Part shown: positions 1 to 10,765 of the stretch, one piece after another
Layout: each line of letters opens with the position of its first letter
Position numbering within the stretch: the first letter of the stretch is position 1
NCBI RefSeq assembly: GCF_014356525.2
Contig: NC_052504.1
Coordinates: forward strand, 66,125,114-66,189,113
Length of the DNA stretch: 64,000 nucleotides
Source of the DNA: Nilaparvata lugens
Lineage: Eukaryota; Arthropoda; Insecta; Hemiptera; Delphacidae
Direction: 5' to 3'
Notes under the pieces: model-generated
What the model saw: the letters and a program-made list of their open reading frames with translations, nothing else
The model's database searches: none
Told to the model about the DNA's origin: nothing
Made by a program: the position numbers and the translations under genes

Positions 1-466
1 AATAATATCACAACTTGTGATGTATGAAATCTGTCTCTGATCAACTACATATTGTAATAAATAGAAAAATTTAGCATAAGCTAAATAAAAATGGAATCAA
101 AGGAAAAAGTTAAATTTACAACCTACACTTACGAAATTCAGAGACAGAAATGGATCATCGAGCGTTGAAGACGGGGTAGCAAACAAGACAGTGACGTAAG
201 CAAAATGGAATAATCAAAATTAGACAAAGAAACTAGAGAGAAAGAGCAATGCAAACTCAAAGCTACCAACAAGGACAGAAAAAGGGAGAAAGAAAATAGC
301 AAAAAAGAACTGGAGAGAACAAGAAAGTAGATTATTTGAAGGGTACAGCTCGATCCCATAAGTGCATCTTTGTCTCACTGAGAAAAACAAGCTGATAATA
401 CAATCGAATTTAGAACCGAAATAACAGAAAAACAAGATAAAAATAATCATGTCCAAAATTGTTACA
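1..466 (-). repeat. 3' LTR of the gypsy element, partial
   Basis: Direct repeat of 7837-8302 at a constant offset with no indels and about six substitutions. On the minus strand the LTR begins with TGTAACAATTTTGG at 466. Similarity stops abruptly at 466, where the polypurine tract begins. The other end of this LTR lies left of the window. Confidence 0.9.
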
Positions 467-480
467 TACTCCCTCCACTC
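467..480 (-). promoter_or_regulatory. Polypurine tract, plus-strand primer of the gypsy element
   Basis: On the minus strand this reads GAGTGGAGGGAGTA and directly abuts the TG of the 3' LTR, the position where retroelements prime second-strand synthesis. It fixes the LTR boundary and the element's orientation. Confidence 0.8.
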
Positions 481-1636
481 AAGTGTGTGAAAGCTACATT
501 CTAAAAAAAAAATTTGAGCTAGCTAAGATAATTTTTAAGTTAATTAACATATATATAGAATTTATCAGAGAAGAATGCTTCATAAGAATTTGAGTTGAGA
601 AATATTCACTCTTAGAGTTGAATTATTCCAAGAAATAAATCATCTATTTGTAAAATTATTAATTCAAAACTCAACATCAAATAAAAACTCTTGATTACAA
701 ATTCAATGAAGATCAGAGGTGGAACCTACTCAATAGCTGAGTAACCATTGAAATAATTAAAAAAAATTTAGAATCTAACAACAGAAGAAACTAGACCACA
801 AATTAATGCAGGGATTGGCCACTCCCAACAAAAACTTGAAGTCTTTCAAACAAAGAAATATCTGAACATGCGTCCACACTCAGATTTCAAAAGAAAATTA
901 ATCAGTTCTCAGTCCCAAAGAATATATTCCATCTCTAATGATCATTTGCCTACCCCTTTTTTTATATATATATCTTTGATCCTTTTTTTTTATTCTAACA
1001 AAATTCATACACTCTTGATAAAATTTGAAAGATAAATCACTTGACATTATTTACATACAGAAACCAATATTTTTCTACTCTATTACCCAATTAAGTGATA
1101 ATAATATACATTTTCAAGTATTTTATCATTTATCAAAACTCTTCTTTTGATTCACTTTATTCCCTTACTTTATTTACAACAATCTGATGAAATAGAAACA
1201 CTGCTATTCACCACTATTCATCAAAATTCATTAACACTAAAGCAAAATTATAACTATAAACTATTTCAATAATCTATCTAATAAAATGATCTCAATAAAA
1301 TTTCTATCTATTTATAGGCTAAGATAGATTCTTTTGTACAATATTTTACACAATTCCATAAAGAAATTAAATAAGTGAGTAAAGTTAAAATTTCAATAGG
1401 TGGCGTGCTTCACCAAAGAAAACAACTCTTCAGAAACACCTAAACCAAAGGCAACACAATTTAACCAGAAGTGAAACGTTACAGAATAATAGTGAGTTTC
1501 CTACAAATAACCCAAAGAAGAAAGTATCAATGAGCCGTTCTCTCAGTAAGAAACAACAGAGACGGAAACCGTTACCCTTTACTTCAAAGATAAGAAGGAA
1601 GAATGAATACCAGGCTACGTTATCCAAAACAAGGAA
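481..1636 (-). other. Long 3' region between integrase and polypurine tract
   Basis: About 1.15 kb of AT-rich DNA between the pol stop and the polypurine tract. Some gypsy-group elements carry an env-like third ORF here. I see only a short open stretch (about 65 codons near 1430-1627) with no recognisable envelope features, so no env gene is called. Confidence 0.55.
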
Positions 1637-3370
1637 TTATGAATTATATTTCTTTAATTGTGAGACATGAGCCTTTTGAACAAAGCGATTAGTAATAGGG
1701 TCAACTAATTCAGCCGTAACATCAGATAACCACCTTTTTATTTTTAGCGGGCCACGATACCGGAAGCTTAATTTTGTACAAATTTGGTTGGCCTTATCAC
1801 TAAGAATATGTGTCCGGACCCATACAAGGTCATCTATAACAAAAGGAATAGGGACACGGTTCCTATCATAGCGAGTTTTTCTATAATTATGACTTTTCAT
1901 CAATTGCTCTTTAGCCTTTTGCCAAATTTCTACAGTGTTGTCATCGGCAGTATCAGGTAAAATTTCATTAATATTCCAGATATTCAAAAGAGGTTCTTTA
2001 GGTTTATAACGGAACATCAGAGAAAAAGGGGTGCACTTAATGCTATCATGTTCAGCAGTATTAAAAGCTAAAGCTAACCAATCATTTACAGTATCATCCC
2101 ATTTATTCTGTGAGTTTGCATGAAAAGCAATGAGAGAGCTATGCAAACTACGATGTAATCTTTCAACTATGTTTGCTTTAGGATAGAAAGGTGAAGTTGT
2201 ATTATGACGAATTCCTAATTGAAAACAGAAATTTTTAAACTTGATTGATTTAAAAATTGATGCATTATCACTAATAATTTGTTTAGGAGTAGAGAAATTC
2301 GCAAAAATACCTTTCAATGCTCTAATTACTGATTCAGAATTAGCTTTTCTCAAACATTTTAACCAACAGAATTTACTGAAAACGTCAATTGCACTAAAAA
2401 TAAAACAGTTATTCTGTGATGTGCGTACTAATGGACCAACTAAGTCAATATGTATCATCTCAAGAGGTTTTTCCTGTATTTTTGATGATAAAAAACCATA
2501 ATTGGTAGCCTGAGCTGGTTTACTTTTTGCACAAAGAGTACAAGATTCAACTAAATAAATTATATCTTTCCTCAAATCAACCCAGTGGAAATTCTCTTGA
2601 ATTTTTGAAATAGTTTTAGCAATGCCTAAATGAGCACCAATCATACTTTCATGATAATATTTGAAGATTAAAGGAACAAGAAGTTTGGGTATGACTATTT
2701 TTTGTTTTTCCTGGTTTCTTAGTTTTATAACTAATACTCCTTTAGACAAACTATAAGGAAACTGATCAATATTATTATTAATCTTTTCTATTATATCCGC
2801 TAAAATAGGATCATTCTCTTGGTGTTGTTTTATGTCAGTGAATACTAGTGGAAAATCGGTAATTTTTAGTGAGTTTATTAAGTTTAGACTATTTTCTACT
2901 TCTATATGTTCATCTTTGACATCAATTTCAGGCAATTCACTGTCATCATGGTACATTCTGGATAAAGCATCAGCTATGCAATTATCTTTTCCCGCTACAT
3001 GCTGTGTTGTGAACTGAAATGATAAAAGCCTAAGTATCCAACGACTAAGTCTACCAATTTGCTTGTCTTGTTTTAAAATCCATGCTAAAGCACTATTATC
3101 TGTTAACAACAAGAATTTAGTGTGTTGTAAGTACAGTTTAAATCTTTCCATGCCAAAAATTGCTGCATAGCATTCGATTTCATATGTAGAATATTTGCAT
3201 TCTTGTTGAGTGAGCTTTTTGGAAGCAAAACTAATAGGCTTTAGGATGCCATCAACATATTGAGAAAGGACCGCAGAAATTGATAAGGAGCTCCCATCAG
3301 TTTGCAACACAAACTGTTTATTAAAATCAGCTGTTATTAAGACAGGAGGGTTCATAATTGCATTTTTCAA
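1637..3370 (-). CDS. Gypsy pol: RNase H and integrase
   Basis: A 577-codon open frame. The first 150 residues or so are the RNase H domain, with TDGSS, the acidic YSTYEIECYA stretch, LLTDNSAL and the closing ADALSR motif. Then come a zinc-binding H2C2-type segment (HLGIAKTI ... CTLCAKSKPA) and the integrase core with D in HIDLVGP, D in ISDNAS and E in NIVERLHRSL, so a DD(35)E-like triad is visible. A chromodomain-like tail is not evident. RNase H removes template RNA and integrase inserts the cDNA into host DNA. It overlaps the upstream reverse-transcriptase frame by a few bases in another frame, so pol is interrupted. Confidence 0.92.
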   Translation of the reverse strand: MKNAIMNPPVLITADFNKQFVLQTDGSSLSISAVLSQYVDGILKPISFASKKLTQQECKYSTYEIECYAAIFGMERFKLYLQHTKFLLLTDNSALAWILKQDKQIGRLSRWILRLLSFQFTTQHVAGKDNCIADALSRMYHDDSELPEIDVKDEHIEVENSLNLINSLKITDFPLVFTDIKQHQENDPILADIIEKINNNIDQFPYSLSKGVLVIKLRNQEKQKIVIPKLLVPLIFKYYHESMIGAHLGIAKTISKIQENFHWVDLRKDIIYLVESCTLCAKSKPAQATNYGFLSSKIQEKPLEMIHIDLVGPLVRTSQNNCFIFSAIDVFSKFCWLKCLRKANSESVIRALKGIFANFSTPKQIISDNASIFKSIKFKNFCFQLGIRHNTTSPFYPKANIVERLHRSLHSSLIAFHANSQNKWDDTVNDWLALAFNTAEHDSIKCTPFSLMFRYKPKEPLLNIWNINEILPDTADDNTVEIWQKAKEQLMKSHNYRKTRYDRNRVPIPFVIDDLVWVRTHILSDKANQICTKLSFRYRGPLKIKRWLSDVTAELVDPITNRFVQKAHVSQLKKYNS

Positions 3371-4140
3371 TTTCTGAAAAGCTTTCTCGTGAACATCTTC
3401 CCAAATAAATTTTTATCCTTCTTTCTTAGTTCGTTGAGGGGTGAGGCGATTTCAGCGTAATTTTCAATGAATTTGTGAAAATATCCTACCATTCCTATGA
3501 ATCTGGAGATAGCCTTGACATTTTTTGGTCTAGGGTAATTACGAATTGAATTTGTCCGAGCTGGATCAATAGTAATACCATGTTCACTTACTAAATTACC
3601 TAGAAAGGAGATTTGTTTTTTTGCAAATTTAGCTTTCTCCTTTTTTACAGTAAACCCACCTTGTTTAAGTTTGGACAACACTATCTTAATGTGCTCAAGA
3701 TGTGACTCAAAATCTTAGAATAAATCACTATATCATCCAAATAATTTATTACAAATTTGAATTTTATCCCTTCAAATAAAATATTCAAAGCAGTAGATAA
3801 GGCTTGAGCACCTATTGATAAACCAAACGGTACACGAGTATAACAGTAAGTTTGAGTTGGAGTTGCAAAAGTAGTCAAGTGCTTAGAAGATGGAGATAAT
3901 TTCAATTGATAATAGCTTTCAGTAAGATCAAGAACAGTAAAGAACTTAGCACCGTTAAACCAATGGAATGTACTCTCAATGTTGGCAAAGGTGTAGCATC
4001 TAATGCAAATTTTTATTTAATGCTCTATAATCTACTACCACACGATGGCCACCATCTTTCTTAGGAACTAAGAAACAAGGGCTGGAATAATTAGAAGTTG
4101 ATTTCTCAATAATTCCATCATCTAACATTTTTTAAATTTT
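3367..4140 (-). pseudogene. Gypsy reverse transcriptase, frameshifted
   Basis: Reverse-transcriptase motifs are spread over three reading frames. The N-terminal PKKDGG and VVVDYRAL motifs lie near 4025-4120, FTVLDL near 3945, the catalytic YLDDIV box near 3735-3755, and the thumb/connection segment (FLGNLVSEHGI, RFIGMVGYFHKFI) at 3440-3620. At least two frame changes separate these blocks, near 4010 and near 3680-3720. The enzyme copies element RNA into DNA. The family is certain; whether the breaks are real mutations or assembly indels cannot be told from this copy. Confidence 0.88.
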
Positions 4141-4907
4141 TTATTTAAGATTTCCATTCTTATCGGATTTAACTGATAAGGAGCTTTCCTTACGGGCTGA
4201 TTGTCTATCAGACGAATTTCATATTCTATTACGTTCGATTTACCTAGTTTATGGGTAAGAACATCATCAAATTGATTTAATACTTTGTTTAATTCTACTT
4301 TCTGCGAAGAGCTTAAATCGTCCAATTCCACATCAGTACCAATTCTATTCATTTTCTTTAGTAATTCCAACCTGTGATTTTTTTCAAAAGAAAATTTGAA
4401 TTGCGGTTTAAATCCAAAGAAATACCTATTATTGAATAAATCAGGAACTAATTTGGAATAATGAATAAAATCACAACCTAAAACAATAGGAATTGACAAA
4501 TCATCATGAACAAAGAAACGAAATTTCCAACTGAAGTTTTCAATTTTTATTTTTAATAGAACTGACTCTTTCAACAGTAATTTACTTTTATTCGCAGTAA
4601 CACAATGCTGAATATCCTCTTGAATAAGCAGATTACCATTATCCCGTAATATTTCAGTAAAAACTTTCCTTGAAATGATACTATAATCAGAACCAGAATC
4701 AATCAATGCAATAGAACTGACACAGTTATTTCCTAACTCACATACTATTAAAGGAGTGATTTTATTAATCAAAGCTCTAGTCTTTAACTGATTAAATTTC
4801 TTTTGCTTTTTTCTTTTTATTTTATTTTTCATTTTCTGATTTTTGTCAGTATATTTTGATTGAATTGATTTCTTCTTACCATTAGAAAAAGTATCACTAC
4901 ATTTCAA
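4122..4907 (-). CDS. Gypsy protease and start of reverse transcriptase
   Basis: A 261-codon frame. A Lys-rich N-terminus leads into a retropepsin-like domain with the active-site LIDSGSDYSI, about 65 residues in, and a downstream VLGCDFI motif. The C-terminal part (RKAPYQLNPIRME) is the conserved entry into reverse transcriptase. The frame is lost at 4122, where the RT continues in a different frame. The protease releases the mature Gag and Pol parts. It lies about 95 bp downstream of the gag frame. Confidence 0.85.
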   Translation of the reverse strand: MKCSDTFSNGKKKSIQSKYTDKNQKMKNKIKRKKQKKFNQLKTRALINKITPLIVCELGNNCVSSIALIDSGSDYSIISRKVFTEILRDNGNLLIQEDIQHCVTANKSKLLLKESVLLKIKIENFSWKFRFFVHDDLSIPIVLGCDFIHYSKLVPDLFNNRYFFGFKPQFKFSFEKNHRLELLKKMNRIGTDVELDDLSSSQKVELNKVLNQFDDVLTHKLGKSNVIEYEIRLIDNQPVRKAPYQLNPIRMEILNKKFKKC

Positions 4908-5002
4908 GGTATTAATTCCGTTTTCTTTATTGAATTTTTGATTGTATTTGGTGTTTTGAAATTTTCTTTTACTGTATATTTTCTTTTTATACTGTTTCCC
5001 AG

Positions 5003-6642
5003 CTAGTCATGCTTTTTTATTTTCACCAGAGTTTGCATAATGTCCACTTTCATTACATTTAAATAACGTATTTTAGATAGATCTCTAGTGAAATTATTAT
5101 TAGATCTTTGGTGATTCTGATTATGATTTCTCGAATTACTGCTTGTACCTCTGAAATTTGAATTATTCATGTTGGATCTACATGACTGAGCTAGATGACC
5201 TACTTTGTTGCATTTGTCACAACGTCTTTGAGCTAATTCAACATTCATTGGAGATTTTTGATTATTTTTATTAGTATTAAAATTGTATTTATTTCTTTCT
5301 AAATCCCCATATTGAATATTTTGAGATACTACTGAGATGGAAGTTAAGTCATTAAAACTAGTTGGTTTGGATTGGAAAACTAGTCTATTTCTTTCCTCTG
5401 GATTCAACCCTGAGCAAATATTATTGACTATGTCATCCTCAGATTTTTCTAATCTCAGTAGTTTATTAGCGTCTTTGATTGACACAATGTAAGCAGACAA
5501 GGGTTCACCAGCCCTTTGTAAACGATAATAGTGGTCTCTTTCAATGATTGAAATCAATCTAGACGGAATAAAATGTTGCAGAATATCCTTATGAAATTCA
5601 TCAAAACTCTTATTTGTACTCATAGCTAAATTCAATCGATCGGCGAGAGGCCCTACAACAGAAGAGTGAATGATATGGAAAAGTTGCTGATCTAATAAGT
5701 TCGATCGTTCTTTTATTTTCAAACATATTTCAATGAATTTCAACAAACTATCAACATTCAATCCGTCAGTATTCGGAAGTTCCTTCATCAGACCTTCGAT
5801 AGGATTTGATAATTTATTATACAAATTACCAAATAAAGGTGAAGACAAGTTGGCTGCAAGGTTTACCCTATTAGTATTGAAATCACTACCGAATACAGTC
5901 CTACCCAAGTTTTCATTTATTGTAGCATGTACCTGTTCTACCATAGAGACAGTATTACTATTATTTATATTTTCAAAATCAGTAACTTGAATATCAGGAT
6001 TGGTAACATTTGTTTGTGAATACTGAGTAACATTTTGTTCCATATTACTTGTACTAGGAATTGGCACAATAAAGCGATTTACTGTATTAGTATGAAGTTT
6101 AGTATTCGAATCGTGTGTGGGATTATTCATTTTTGAATCAGGTGTACTAAGACTGCTTTGTTTTTCAAAATGAGGCAAACTAGATCTACTAAAGCATTCA
6201 CACAAGTCGATCAATTAGTAAAAGTAGCCTGAGCTAATACAATAGACTCATCAATACCCTTAATTAGATTTTGGTCATTTGCTTCTTTAGCATAAGTTAA
6301 TAATTGAACAATTCGATTGAGAATATGTAGAAAAATGGATAACGCTTTATGAATGTTTACCTTTTTATCAGGAATACTCATAGAAAGAATTCTCTCCAAG
6401 TATTCATCTTCCCCTGTCAATAAATCAAGGATTTTTTTTATAGCAATTTTACTAGACTCATCATCGTAAATAATTCGTGCAATTTTTGGGTCTGGATTGC
6501 TAACTAATGCTCGATACTTTCCCCTTAAAGTGTCTACATCATTGTCAATAACTGTATCTGTAGGTACTCCCAATGTTTCAAGTTCGAAAAGTAAATTCTC
6601 TTTAGTAACAAAATTAGGATTGAATTTTCTAATAGGAATCAA
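5003..6642 (-). pseudogene. Gypsy gag, in two frames
   Basis: Two adjoining open frames, 6211-6642 (143 codons) and 5003-6214 (403 codons). The second has a long capsid-like region, with IERDHYYRLQRAGEPLSAYI typical of retrotransposon Gag. It is followed by a nucleocapsid CCHC knuckle (CDKCNKVGHLAQSC) and an Asn/Arg-rich tail. The frames meet in a 4-base overlap at 6211-6214, and the second frame has no ATG at the join, so I read this as one gag split by a frame change. Gag would form the cytoplasmic virus-like particle and bind element RNA. Confidence 0.8.
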
Positions 6643-7836
6643 ATTGAAATTGAAGCACTCTTCAACTAATTTTTTAACATCCCAATAATTAATTATTTTA
6701 GATTACATAGATGCTACTTTATTCGGTGAACCCATATTATCATTTTCTTAAATAAATTATTAATATGATTATATAATACTTATAATTCGAGATCATTTAT
6801 GATGAATAATATTTGATTTTGTATTTTAATTTTAACCTGAATCCTCCCCACCATCAATGAAAGAAGAAAGGATAAGAACAGCCGAGACCATCACACATCA
6901 TTCAATATTATTGATAAATCAATGAAAGAGTTTGCAAGCAAACCTCGCAGAGTAAGGCGCAGTTGAAATGTTACCTCAGTTTACCGCAGTTGAAATTAAT
7001 CTTTGAGATGGGGAAGGAAATAATCCTCCGAATATTTAAATCAATTAATTGAATATATAGTTCAATATATTAACTAAAATATTCCATTTATTTAATTTCC
7101 AACCCCTTCTAAGTAGCAACATTTATAATTGAATGATATGACAGCTCAACAATTCAAGATTTACCCCATTCATTACTTGTCATTGATGATTGTTAGGCAT
7201 ATTCAATAATCAACAATAAGATTGTAATCATGTTTGCAATTTAATATACATAATAGATCAAATAAATAGAATTTCCAAAAAAATAAACAAAATTTAAATC
7301 AAGTAATTACAAATTATTTATTATCCTGTCCCATTTTTTTTTTGCGAAGTAGGTGCCTGTGAATTTTCCATAAATTAATATTGGTTGTTTCGTAAATACC
7401 TGGTGTATTGAAGTGAGGAGGCCTCCATACACTTTATTCAAATTTTTCACTGCACAAGAAGTTCTTGAAGTATCCTTTTTACGGCGAATTTAGATCTTTT
7501 CTGGAAATATTGGTTTCCTTGTGATGAGTTGGTCAGCAAGGATTCAGCTTCCATGGCCATAACTAAGACATCCTGTGATACTACGAGTCTATGAGTCTAC
7601 GAGTCTACAAGTCTATGACCGCTGTACAGCGGAAATTGTAGAAATTACTATGGCTACATATGTGATGAATGAGGTTTTCAACAAATATAAATAAATTGCC
7701 ATAACTTAGGCCAGCTAGAATGAATACTCAATTAAATTTTCGGATATGATTACTTTTCATTTTTTTTTTTTTTTTAATAACAAACAAGAAAATTTACATA
7801 TTTAAAAAGGAAATAAAAAAAAATAAAGAAAATAAT
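6643..7836 (-). other. Gypsy leader and unresolved part of the 5' LTR
   Basis: Noncoding, AT-rich. The inner edge of the right LTR cannot be fixed by alignment because its partner runs off the window. A weak primer-binding candidate lies near 6838-6855, where the minus strand reads TGGTGGGGAGGATTC after a CA. If correct, the LTR would be about 1.4 kb and the leader about 200 bp. I could not match it to a specific tRNA. A short imperfect tandem of the decamer-like unit GAGTCTA(C/T) lies at 7580-7620. Confidence 0.4.
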
Positions 7837-8302
7837 AATAATATCACAACTTGTGATGTATGAAATCTGTCTCTGATCAACTACATATTGTAATAAATAG
7901 AAAAATTTAGCATAAGCTAAATAAAAATGGAATCAAAGGAAAAAGTTAAATTTACAACCTCCACTCACGAAATTCAGAGACAGAAATGGATCATCGAGCA
8001 TTGAAGACGGGGTAGCAAACAAGACAGTGACGTAAGCAAAACGGAATAATCAAAATCAGACAAAGAAACTAGAGAGAAAGAGCAATGCAAACTCAAAGCT
8101 ACCAACAAGGACAGAAAAAGGGAGAAAGAAAATAGCAAAAAAGAACTGGAGAGAACAAGAAAGTAGATTATTTGAAGGGTACAGCTCGATCCCATAAGTG
8201 CATCTTTGTCTCACTGAGAAAAACAAGCTGATAATACAATCGAATTTAGAACCGAAATAACAGAAAAACAAGATAGAAATAATCATGTCCAAAATTGTTA
8301 CA
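7837..8302 (-). repeat. 5' LTR of the gypsy element, supported part
   Basis: Matches 1-466 base for base except for about six substitutions. The outer end is at 8302 (minus-strand TGTAAC start). Sequence beyond 8302 shares nothing with the bases beyond 466. The LTR may extend left to about 6858. Confidence 0.88.
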
Positions 8303-8428
8303 AACAAGAATGAGTTCAAAACTAAATGGAAGGAAGAATCACGACTAGTAAGTTATCAAAGTTAAACTTTGATTATCAATTCACAAGATAAGTTACTGCT
8401 GAAGACAAAACTATATGATTAGATAATG

Positions 8429-8528
8429 NNNNNNNNNNNNNNNNNNNNNNNNNNNNNNNNNNNNNNNNNNNNNNNNNNNNNNNNNNNNNNNNNNNNNNNN
8501 NNNNNNNNNNNNNNNNNNNNNNNNNNNN
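8429..8528. other. Assembly gap, 100 N
   Basis: A run of exactly 100 N, the usual placeholder for a scaffold join of unknown length. The 126 bases between the LTR and the gap (8303-8428) show nothing recognisable. Confidence 0.99.
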
Positions 8529-8559
8529 TCTCCATTTGAGGCAAGGAGAGTATATGGCT

Positions 8560-9362
8560 CCTGATGACTCTTCATCATCCTTATTCTCTTCTGAGGAGGG
8601 GGTTTTTGAGCTCATCTTGAGCAGTGTAAAACACTGCAAGTTAGATAATTTCTTAAAACAACCTCTAACATAGCCCTTCTGTTACATTGAGATTATCAAA
8701 AGCAATTCTGTACATCATTTTTTCTTCATCACCATCACAAGATAATGATATTTCAAGTGTTTTGCTTCTGAGGAGGCCAACTATCGCTGTCTAGATTTGA
8801 ACTCATGCTACAGATTCAAAAATTAATTCACGCTGTTTATATAAATCCTTATGACTTTCTGACTCTTTTTGTATTTATCTTTTTTCATGAGGTACATAAC
8901 TGTTACAGCTGTGATTGGGATTTTTTAAACATCGAGGTGGCTTCAATATCTAGCAGGTATTATTTTTCCTTATTCATCTTCTGAGGAGGGGGTTTTTGAC
9001 CTCTTTGATCAGATTGTAAAACACTGCAAGTAGATAATTTCTTAAAAGCACCTCTAACTAGGCCTTCTGTTACATTGAGAGTATCCAAAAATAAATTCTT
9101 GTACATCATTTTCTTCACACCATCACAAGATAATGAATATTTACAAGTGTTTTGACTTCTTGAGGATCCAACTATCGTCTGTCTAGATTTGGAACTCAAT
9201 GCTACATGATTCAAAATGAATTCACGCTGTTTATATAAATCCTTCAGATTTCTGAACTCTTTTTGTATTTATCTTTTTTCATGAGGTACATAACTGTTAC
9301 AGCTGTGATTGGGATTTTTTAAACATCGAGGTGGCTTCAATATCTAGCAGGTATTATTTTTC
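8560..9362. repeat. Roughly 400-bp tandem duplication beside the gap, probable assembly artefact
   Basis: 8560-8970 and 8971-9362 are two versions of the same sequence. Their right-hand 100 bases or so are identical. Toward the gap, the first version carries many small insertions and deletions relative to the second. That gradient of errors at a contig end is expected of uncorrected long-read sequence, not of biological divergence. Confidence 0.75.
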
Positions 9363-10765
9363 CTTTTCCAGTTTGATATTCTTCACCCTTGAGACGTTCA
9401 TTTGCTGTATTTCTCGTTTCCACTTTGTGGGATCAGATTTCTTTTTTTTTCGAGGTTGATTATTTTTTGTTATGATATTGGAATCATCTTCATCACTCGT
9501 AAGTAACTATGGCGCTCTGCTCTGGTTGAAGCTTTTTTCTTGCTGAAATTAGTGATGAAATTGACAAATGCGTTTTACTTTGTTTCTTGGTTGGAGTATC
9601 TGTTACAATGTCTTCATCAGTATCTGAAAAAAATGTTCCAGTATAAAGTATGAATTAATAACAGGAATTTTAAAAGGTAATTGTTAAGTTAATAGCCTAA
9701 ATTTTCCTGTTTTTAGTTGTGAGTTGAACCTTCTTGAAATGAGGATGACCTCAACCTTCTGATTGTTCAAAAACTTTTCTGTGAGAAGTTCAAGAACTCA
9801 TAATTATTATCTACAGTATAGCTGAATTTTATTGTTTTGCAAAATGAATCTCTTTTCTCACACCATGTGTTATAATTATATGAGCAAATTTGAGAATTAT
9901 TTATAACCATTCGAAGTTGTATGGTCTATCGCAACTGTAGGGTGAAAGTCAAGTCTCAGGGTGAAGAGCTTGACCCTATATTGAAATGAATTTGCCAAGT
10001 ATGATCAGATTGGATCATAGAGTTTTTTTTATCAAACCTGATACCTCTGACCCCCATATTTATGAACTAACCTAACCTACCCAATCAGAGTAGTAGAAGA
10101 AGATTTAATCTGGGGGAAAAACGTTCGTCTGGTGCCTATTTCTCTAAATAACAAATTTAATATTATAAGCTTAATATACCCTACCTGTAGAACTACTTGG
10201 TGCATTCACTGCCACTGTCTGCGGCAAATAAATCTTCTTCTTCATCATCGGTATCAACAAGATTTTTCTCATCTATAACATAAGTAATGTGAATTATAAG
10301 TAAATGATCAAGGTAGATAGTTATTATTATCAGGACAACACAATAATGGGTAATTTATTTGCTTTTAAATTAACAGCTAAAAATGCTTAGCTAAAAATAC
10401 CAAAATTATTTAGGCATAGCTGAAGCCATCAGCCAACAATATATTACAGTATATTTCCTTGACAATTAAGTATCAAGAAACCCAGTTTTATTTATTTTAA
10501 TTAAGGACTTGAAACATCAGAATGGTTTCTGGACTTTGAATTGTCATTATTCTCATTGCATACCGTAATTTTATTGTTGCTATTAGAATATACTTGAACT
10601 GGAATGGCCCACAAAAAGGTCTCACCAAACTTAATTTAATGTATAGTAAACCTTAAAGTATGAATGAAACTTACCTGCAATTTCTTGTTCTTTTTGATTG
10701 ATAGATTTTGATTCCTTAATCAACTCGTGAGTCCTGGGTCGAAATATTGTTCCTCACTAAATAAT
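8960..10765 (-). pseudogene. DQ-family transposase-like gene, fragment A (several exons)
   Basis: Minus-strand exons with good splice sites. One at about 10676-10760 ends at a GTAAGT donor. An acidic one at about 10190-10275 reads DTDDEEEDLF. Another at about 9490-9628 starts after an AG and reads DTDEDIVTDT. A Lys-rich segment at about 9365-9480 contains SDPTKWKREIQ. An exon at 8960-9270 contains DLYKQREFILNHV, then YKNLFLDTLNVTEGLVR. The acidic exons, the KW segment and the 'FL.TL..(S/T)E..VR' motif match the fuller copies at 37-40 kb and 56-59 kb. The catalytic half is missing, lost in or beyond the gap. Frame shifts are present. It is a decayed relative; what the live protein does is inferred only from its relatives. 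Confidence 0.6.

Larger units (their letters stand above)
1..8302 (-). mobile_element. Ty3/gypsy LTR retrotransposon, left LTR cut by window edge
   Basis: A minus-strand element flanked by direct repeats at 1-466 and 7837-8302. The domain order, read right to left, is gag with a zinc knuckle, aspartic protease, reverse transcriptase, RNase H, integrase, which is the Ty3/gypsy order. The LTR start reads TGTAAC and is preceded by a polypurine tract. About six differences in 466 aligned LTR bases point to a fairly recent insertion, yet gag and pol carry several frame breaks, so this copy is not autonomous as read. The left LTR begins before the window, so a target-site duplication cannot be checked. 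Confidence 0.93.

Noticed and set aside
138..456. Hydrophobic Leu/Phe/Ser-rich frames in the LTR, repeated at 7974-8319
   Set aside because: They lie inside the LTR on its coding strand, are low complexity and have no Gag- or Env-like features.
7300..7640. Possible primer-binding site or second LTR boundary
   Set aside because: No tRNA-like 3' end with CCA was found here next to a TG; the boundary was left unresolved.
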